From the NCBI RefSeq assembly GCF_042477335.2, contig NC_091245.1, positions 113,432,501 through 113,496,500 of the forward strand: a DNA stretch of 64,000 nt, written 5' to 3'. Positions 57,947 through 64,000 of the stretch are shown here, one piece after another; position 1 is the first letter of the stretch; each line of letters begins with the position of its first letter. Position numbers and translations under genes: made by a program. The notes beneath the pieces are model-generated. The model saw only the letters and a list, made by a program, of their open reading frames with translations. It was not told the origin of the DNA and searched no databases. The DNA comes from Ovis canadensis (Eukaryota > Chordata > Mammalia > Artiodactyla > Bovidae).

Positions 57947-58209
57947 GCTGAGTTCCAGCGCTCTCCCGGCAGGGGCGTTCGGGGGACAGAGAGGTGGGAG
58001 CAGGGAGCCAGCCCGCTGGCCGGCGGCTTTTGGCGTGTGTGCGAGAAGCCGGCGGCGCGCGCGGTGTTTTGAGGGTGCTGAAAGCAAGACGGCACGGCAG
58101 GGCAGGCGGCTGCACTTGCAAAGGCCGGGTGTGGGCAGCAAGGTGGCACGGGCGGGTGGCATGGAGGCGCGGGGCTCACCAGGAGCAGGCGAGGGCTGAA
58201 CCCCGACGC

Positions 58210-58281
58210 TCCCTGGTGGTCTAGTGGTTAGGATTCGGCGCTCTCACCGCCGCGGCCCGGGTTCGATTCCCGGTCAGGGAA
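58210..58281 (+). tRNA. tRNA-Glu (CTC)
   Basis: 72 nt. The anticodon CTC is at 58,243-58,245, identical to the unit 1 gene. The 3' flank again lacks an immediate T4, as in unit 1. Confidence 0.98.
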
Positions 58282-59135
58282 GCCTTTCTTCTTCCTCTCC
58301 GCCTGCCACCTGCCCACGTCCTCGCTGGACACCCTGCCACCCTTTTCTTAGCCTACGCTTGCTCAGCGCTGCGCCAGAGGCCCCCGGGACCCTGCCCGTC
58401 CAGCCCCAGCACGATTCAGGCCACCTCCGCCGTCCCGCGGGGCAAAGGTTTTGGCCGCAGTGGCAACCTCGCGCCGCTTCCACCACGACGCGCCTCAGGC
58501 CTCCCATCCACCAGCCCCCCCCCCCCCAACCCCACCCCCCGCCTCCCTCCCTCCTGAGGGGCTGCGGCTGCTGCCCCTGGTGGTGGCGGTGATGCTCCTG
58601 GGCTTGTGCTGGTTCTCCTGCTGTGGGTGGTGGTGAGGAGGTGGGCTTGGATAGGGCCGGCGGCGGTAGGGGTGGGGGTAGGGCTGGGGGTAGGGGCGTG
58701 GGCTGTGGCGGTCGCCAGCTGGGGGCCAGCAGCGGCAGGGGCGGTGGCCACAGCCGAAGGTGAGCGAGGGGGATCTGCCTCTGGGAGTGGGGGCCGTGGC
58801 CACGGACCGCCTGCCTTGTCGTGTCTCTCATGCCAGCCACCTCTCTGGGCGGCTTGGCCAGTGCGCGCCAGGTCCCGGGCTGGCTGTGACTCCCGTGTGC
58901 CGCTGGCGACTCCAAGAGGGTTCTGGTCTTGAGTGGGCTCTGGGAGGCGGACCACGGCGCCCGGGAGGCATGGGTAGCAGTTCAGTCGCCCGGGGGCAGC
59001 GATGCCTGCCAGGGAGGACAACCCGACCATCGTGCTGTTTCCCTTGCCTGACCACAGCTCTCAATCCTACTGGACTGAGGCAAGATTTACCCAGGCCTCC
59101 CTCCCCCACTCGTAACCAAAGGTGGGCACTCGGGT

Positions 59136-59177
<42 letters not shown>

Positions 59178-60614
59178 CGCCCTGTTCCACGCACCCCTCC
59201 CCTAGTTATGACATCGAATAGTTTCCCATTCTCTCCAAACTGTCTATCCAGGATCCACTCCATCCCTCTCCCCACCCTGTCACCGTCTTCCCCTAGGAAC
59301 TCTGCGCGAGGGTGATCCTCCAGCACAGTCTCCTCTTGGCCCCGTCTCGGCTGGTCTATCCCCAAAGGGTTTCACGTCTGTTCAAGGACTGTGTCCTTCG
59401 GAGGGGAAGTGGACGGCAGACGAAAGGCACCAACGTGCGGCGAGGGCGGCACACTCGGGTGCGATGGCACAAAGGCGAGTGCCCTGTGGGAAAGGAGCCC
59501 CTGTGGCCCGACGTGTGCTTGCCGTCGCCAAAGGAGGTTTCCTCGAGTTCCCTGCCGGGGCTGTGGGCGTCAGAGTGCATGGGGGAGAGTATCGGAGGAA
59601 GGTGCTTGGGGCCATGGCTGGTGGGCGCCCCACGTGGATCAGGGACCCGCGCAGGGCGATCGCGAGCAGAGGGCGCGGCGGTGAGCAGGGAGCTGGGAGG
59701 CAGGCCCCGGGGTGCTTGGTCGGGGCGTCTGCATGGACGGCCGGCGGGAAGGGGCGGCGTGGGGCTCTCGGGGACCTGGCCGAAAGATCGGCAGGCCACT
59801 CGAGCAGGGCCTCTACAGAAGCATGGGCGCGGCGGCGAAGCCGTGCCAGGCACATGTGAGAGGCTGGGACGGATCTGCGGTAGGTAGGGGTGGGCGTGGG
59901 GGTTGGGCTGGGGCTGCGGAGCCAGAGGGAGGCCCGCACTGGTGAACGCCAGGGCAGGGCAGGCCAGGGCAGGACGTGTGAGGGATAGCCCGAGCTCCAG
60001 GGGGATGTTGGGTGGGGAGGTGGGGCCGAGCCTGGAGTCTGGCGGGAAAGGCAGAGGGCAGGCCGTGACAGTGACGGGGCTGTGGCGTGAGGAAGATGGC
60101 GGGTGAGCACTCCATTTGGGTCGGGTGGCGGGTGAGCGGGGGCGAGCCACACTGGTGCTCGGTGCCACAGGCTGCTCAGGCTCGGCGGCGGGCTGTGGCT
60201 CTGGGCGGAGGCTAGGACGCAGGCAAGCGAAGGACAGAAACGGAGCGCCAGCGCCAGCTGGGGGCCAGACCCGGTCCGAGATGGGTGGGCCCACCGTACC
60301 GCCCCAGAGACCAAAGTCACCACCCATCGGGAGGGAGTGTCCAGTGTCGGGGGTGACACTGCTGGGGCCTCAGGGTGGGATGGGGCGGGGGTGGCTGGCA
60401 GCGCAGGTGGCTGTGATTTCATGAGGGCCAAGGAGAGCTCCCATGTGACCGGGCACAGTCAGCCCTCCAGGGCACACGCCCGCAGAGGGCAAACCTCGGG
60501 GAGGTCTGAGGGTCCGGACACCGCCACCACCTCGGCAGCACCGCCTGCCAGGGCCCGTACACGGAGCAAACCCCAGCGCCCAGCCACACACGGCGGGCCC
60601 AAGAAGGGGTGGCA
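58282..60614. other. GC-rich array spacer, copy 2, no gene
   Basis: Copy of 49,761-52,089 with few base changes (for example at the C tract and the CA repeat). No coding support. Confidence 0.6.
59137..59174. repeat. (CA)19 microsatellite, unit 2
   Basis: Nineteen CA units; two more than in unit 1. Confidence 0.97.
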
Positions 60615-62466
60615 TCGATGCAGCATGGCGCCATCACTCAGGCATCAGAAACACGTCAAGAATTGCCAGTTGTCACAAGCAATGATGCAGCTGGAGACTC
60701 TTACACTCGGCAGAGAATGTCAGACCGCGTTGGACCGAGGCATGTGGAGCATGGAAAATAATACAAAACGAAGCTATTTGCCAGGAGAAACCGACTCACG
60801 CAGAAACCCACCTTAGGGTAACGCAAGCGGAAAGGCAGCGCTGGAGGGATGACTGGGGAGCTGCAACGCACAGATACGCAGGACCCTGTCTAAAGGGAGA
60901 AGCGCCAAGGTTATCCAGTTCAACACAGGGAATCAGCGTCAGTGCCCTGGAGTAACCTCAAGTGGAAGAGAATCTGAAACCATATATGACACTCGCGATC
61001 TGCACAAGCAAAACAGGATCACACTGCGGTTCACCGGAAACCAGCACAATATTGGGAATCCACTGTACTTCCGCAACAACCGTGACTACGACGTCGGAGT
61101 AAGCTTTCAAAAGAAAACTAACTCAGCAGGCAATGAAGTCAGCGGAAAACAGGTGAGCTATGCCAACCCCACCCTGGGTACATATCCACGAAAGGCGCAG
61201 CTCTTCATTCGGAAAGACACATGCAACCCCCACAGTCACAGCAGCACCGTTTGCCATAGCCGAGACGTGGAGAAAACCCTAGTGCCCATCCCCAAAGGCT
61301 CAGCCACCAAGATGCAGTATCAGAGAAAGGGAGAGAATGGGATGTCACCGAGCCGTCCACAAGAGGCAGATAGTGTCACTGGCAGCAACGGCGGCTGGAG
61401 CTGCAGAATATTACCCTTGGTGAGGGAAGTCAAACAGACAAGGTCACGGATGGGTGGACTCTAAAGTGTTGTACAAATGAATCCCTGGGCCAACCAGCCA
61501 CAGACTCTCAGACACAGGAAAGCCGCTTGGGGCTTCCCAAGGGCGCAGTCAGGGACCGAGGGATGAATGAGGAGCCGGGCTCAACGGATCAACCGTACCA
61601 GTACTGCGTAGGAAGGGGAGGAGGAACAAGGACACGCGGGATACCGCAGGGAATGAGATCCCATATGCTGTCATCACCCGCAATGGAAACGAGCTGAACA
61701 CATGAGCCCCCCCCCCACCCACCCACAGACAGGACTGAACCCCAACGCTGTACAGCGGAAACGCACACCAGGTTGTAGATCAACTACGCTTCCAGGACAA
61801 GTGCTACTCCGTCGAAGTCAGTCAGTCGAGGATCAGTCCAGCAATAGGAAAAAGAAGAGCTTCCATTATGATCCAGGAAAGCCAACCCTGGGCACGCGTC
61901 GGGAAAAGACGACAAATACCCCTAATGGGGAGAGATGCAGGCATCCCCCAGGGTCACCGCAGCCCTCTGTGCCGGAGCCGAGACCCGCGGGAAACGCCCA
62001 AGTGCCCGTCGGCACGTGGCCGGCACAAGAAGGTGAGGGATATCTGTACCGTGGAATATGACGCAGCCCTCAAGAAGGAGCCGCCATCGCCATGGGCCGC
62101 AAGGTCAGACGGACCCACAGAAGGGTCCGCTCAGTGAAGTGAGTCGCTTGGATCGGGAGAAAGCTCTGTGGACTCTTAACGACGAATACAGACGAATCTA
62201 TGCGCAAAGGGGAAAGCGACCTGGAGACCCCGAAAACGTACATAGGGCTACCCAAGGGGAAAGGCAGGGAGGGACGAAGTTGAAGTCGGATCAAGAGATA
62301 GGAAAGACTGTGCTTACAGTAGAAGAGCAACAGAGCTTTCCTCTGTAGCAGGAGAAGTGTATCTGTATCTCGCCTTCACCTACACTGGAAGACCACCTGG
62401 CAAAGAACAGGGGACTGAATCACTTTGCCGGGCACCTGAGACTCACCCAGGAATGTGAATCCGTTC
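60615..62466 (+). repeat. L1-derived spacer part, copy 2
   Basis: Repeats 52,090-53,940 almost exactly, so the L1 decay and GC shift happened before the two units separated or were shared by conversion. Confidence 0.75.
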
Positions 62467-63367
62467 TACTTGTGTTCGAAGAAGCAGAAAAAGGAGCAGG
62501 CCGTGGCTTGAAGCGGGGGGTGGGGGGAGGCAGGCCAGTGGGACAGATGCAAAGGCAGGTTCCTTGGCAAGAGTGGGATTTGGAACGGCTCAGGGAGGAA
62601 CGGGGCGTGGGGGGCGGGGTGTGTGGAGATGGGGGAGGCGGGGAGCTGGGGGTGGGATGGGTGCATGTGGGGGAGTAGGGGGACGGTGAGGCTGCAGGCT
62701 GAGGTGGGGGTGCTCTTGGGGCAGGGCTGATGCTGAGGTGAGGCGCGCAAGAGGGTTTCAGGGGGAAGGGGTGGTGTTTGAGGCGGTGAGGGCGTTGCTG
62801 TTGGAAACCTGTTTCTGCCGAGGCCAGGCCCGAGGGCGAGGGCCGGCAGCTGGTGGACTTCTTTGGAACTCGTCCTGCAAGACGTGGTCCAGGGACCCTG
62901 CAGGCAAAAGGGAGGTATGCTTGCCAGATGTGGCAGCTCCCTTGCTCCTGGCTGTGCAAACGTAGTGTGATTGATTTCTCTCGGAGTGTGGGGAGAGTGA
63001 GGCAGGGAGCTTGGAGACGGACGTTGTGAAAGATGAAGTGTGGTGCGGGCGGCTGCCAGCGGTGGGGTATTCCTGCCAGTGCAGTCCCCGAGCCCTCGGC
63101 TGGGTCCGGGTGAGGACGCGAGCAAACACAAGAAAGGTGCCTGGACGCACGGGCGGCTGAGCCCGCAGGGTTTGGGGCCACGAAGGCTTGGCAGCAGGGC
63201 CTTTTGTGGGTGAGGTGGGGAGGGGTCCTGGGCGTCTGTGTGGGAGAGGCAGCGGGCGGCAGGTAGCCAGCCAGCGTTTGCAGGAGCGCTGCCTCGAGCG
63301 CGTTTCAGCGGGCAGACCTAGTTGGGCTCTGGGGCCGCACCGTGGGACCAAAAGGGGACGCTGGGGC
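62467..63367. other. Spacer, G-rich end, copy 2, no gene
   Basis: Copy of 53,941-54,844, three bases shorter near 62,685. Confidence 0.5.
63350..63353 (-). terminator. Pol III terminator of tRNA-Gly(GCC)
   Basis: T4 on the minus strand, 14 bases past the tRNA end. Confidence 0.75.
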
Positions 63368-63438
63368 TGCATGGGCCGGGAATCGAACCCGGGCCTCCCG
63401 CGTGGCAGGCGAGAATTCTACCACTGAACCACCCATGC
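63368..63438 (-). tRNA. tRNA-Gly (GCC)
   Basis: 71 nt, minus strand. The anticodon GCC is at 63,406-63,404, identical to the other two copies. The remaining 560 bases to the window end repeat the flank seen after 54,915, including its CpG-rich part. Confidence 0.98.
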
Positions 63439-64000
63439 ACCGGTGGCCAGCGCCGCCCGTCGCTGCCCCTCAGGCGCTGGCCGCCACCCGCCCGCCGCTG
63501 CTCACTGCTCGCCCGTGGGCATCTCTCTGCCCCGTTGCAGCGGGAGACGACGGGCGGGCGACCTGTAAGACAGGATCCGGGCACGTGCAGGACCCCGGGG
63601 CGCGGCGCTCTCGGAGGGAGCCCGGGGCGACGGGACGCGGGCCCACGCGGCCCGTCCCGCGCCTTCTGCGCCGACCACGGCCGCCGCGACCCTGTCGGTG
63701 TCGCGTGAGGGCGCCGGGAGCCGACGCCGTCTGCCCGGCGCCGGGATCCCTGTCAGGTGCAGGCGCTGCGTGGTCGCTGCGGCCGCGCGCAGACGTGCCT
63801 CTCAGCGACCGCCGGGTCCCGACCCAAAGTCCCTCTGGCGGGCTGGCTTTCCGGCCGTGCCGGGGTGGGGCGTGCGAGAGCGGGCGGGGGAAGGGACGCC
63901 GGGCTCGGTCTGTGCGGGAAGCGCGAGCGCGGGAGGGCGACGCCTCCGAGCGCCTCCGCCACCGCCCCCTACCCGCCCTCCCCCCGCCATCCCATCCTTA

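Larger units (their letters stand above)
56881..64000 (+). repeat. tRNA array, direct unit 2, cut by the window end
   Basis: Asp, Gly-TCC, Glu, spacer and Gly-GCC repeat in the order of unit 1. By the offset, a Leu-CAG gene would be expected on the minus strand near 64,930, outside the window. Confidence 0.93.

Noticed and set aside
55279-58179. A 966-codon open frame on the minus strand, and similar long frames at 44,786-46,192, 46,263-47,825 and 57,053-58,162
   Set aside because: They run straight through tRNA genes and GC-rich flanks, overlap other long frames on both strands, are rich in Pro, Arg, Ala and Gly, and match no family. High GC explains the lack of stops.
1-64000. CRISPR arrays, bacterial operons, phage modules
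   Set aside because: The sequence is a vertebrate genome. The repeats are SINEs, LINEs, LTRs and a tRNA array, with no regular short repeat-spacer structure.

Overview
This is a ruminant (bovid) nuclear genome window. BovB/RTE LINE fragments, Bov-tA and Bov-A2 SINEs, CHR-type tRNA-Glu SINEs and L1 3' ends together point to Bovidae, and one ERV2 LTR looks like a type I know from cattle. The species cannot be fixed from this sequence. I recognise no intact host protein-coding gene. The real genes are Pol III tRNA genes, and one host-gene retrocopy (GON7) is present.

Layout. From 1 to about 44,300 the DNA is AT-rich and mostly transposable elements, often nested. It holds twelve BovB pieces, about a dozen SINEs, several L1 3' ends, an old ERVL-like provirus in minus orientation (about 8,130-15,935) with a palindromic end, a solo ERV2 LTR with perfect 6-bp flanking repeats (17,217-18,470) and a second solo LTR (27,180-27,690). 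One isolated tRNA-Val(CAC) lies at 7,529-7,601. The deepest nest is at 8,130-11,612: an L1 lies inside the LTR, a GON7 retrocopy inside the L1, and a SINE inside the GON7 coding region.

From about 44,340 to the end the sequence becomes GC- and CpG-rich and is a tRNA array. The basic unit is Gly-GCC(-), Leu-CAG(-), Asp-GTC(+), Gly-TCC(+), Glu-CTC(+), followed by a spacer of about 5.1 kb. Two near-identical direct copies lie at an offset of about 8.52 kb (48,290-56,880 and 56,880-end; the second is cut by the window edge). A further inverted copy occupies 44,340-47,990. At its outer edge the Glu and Gly-TCC genes have decayed to pseudogenes, while Asp, Leu and Gly-GCC look intact. From general knowledge, the same five isoacceptors form a tandem array in human 1q23, so this is probably the orthologous cluster.

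Intact-looking tRNA genes: Val-CAC x1, Asp-GTC x3, Leu-CAG x2, Gly-GCC x3, Gly-TCC x2, Glu-CTC x2, plus two degenerate copies. The less ordinary signals are the concerted-evolution features of the array: near-identity of the two units, decay at the edge, a 70-bp patch copied between different flanks, a deletion junction holding a diverged spacer relic, and L1 fossils in the spacer that look shifted towards G/C.
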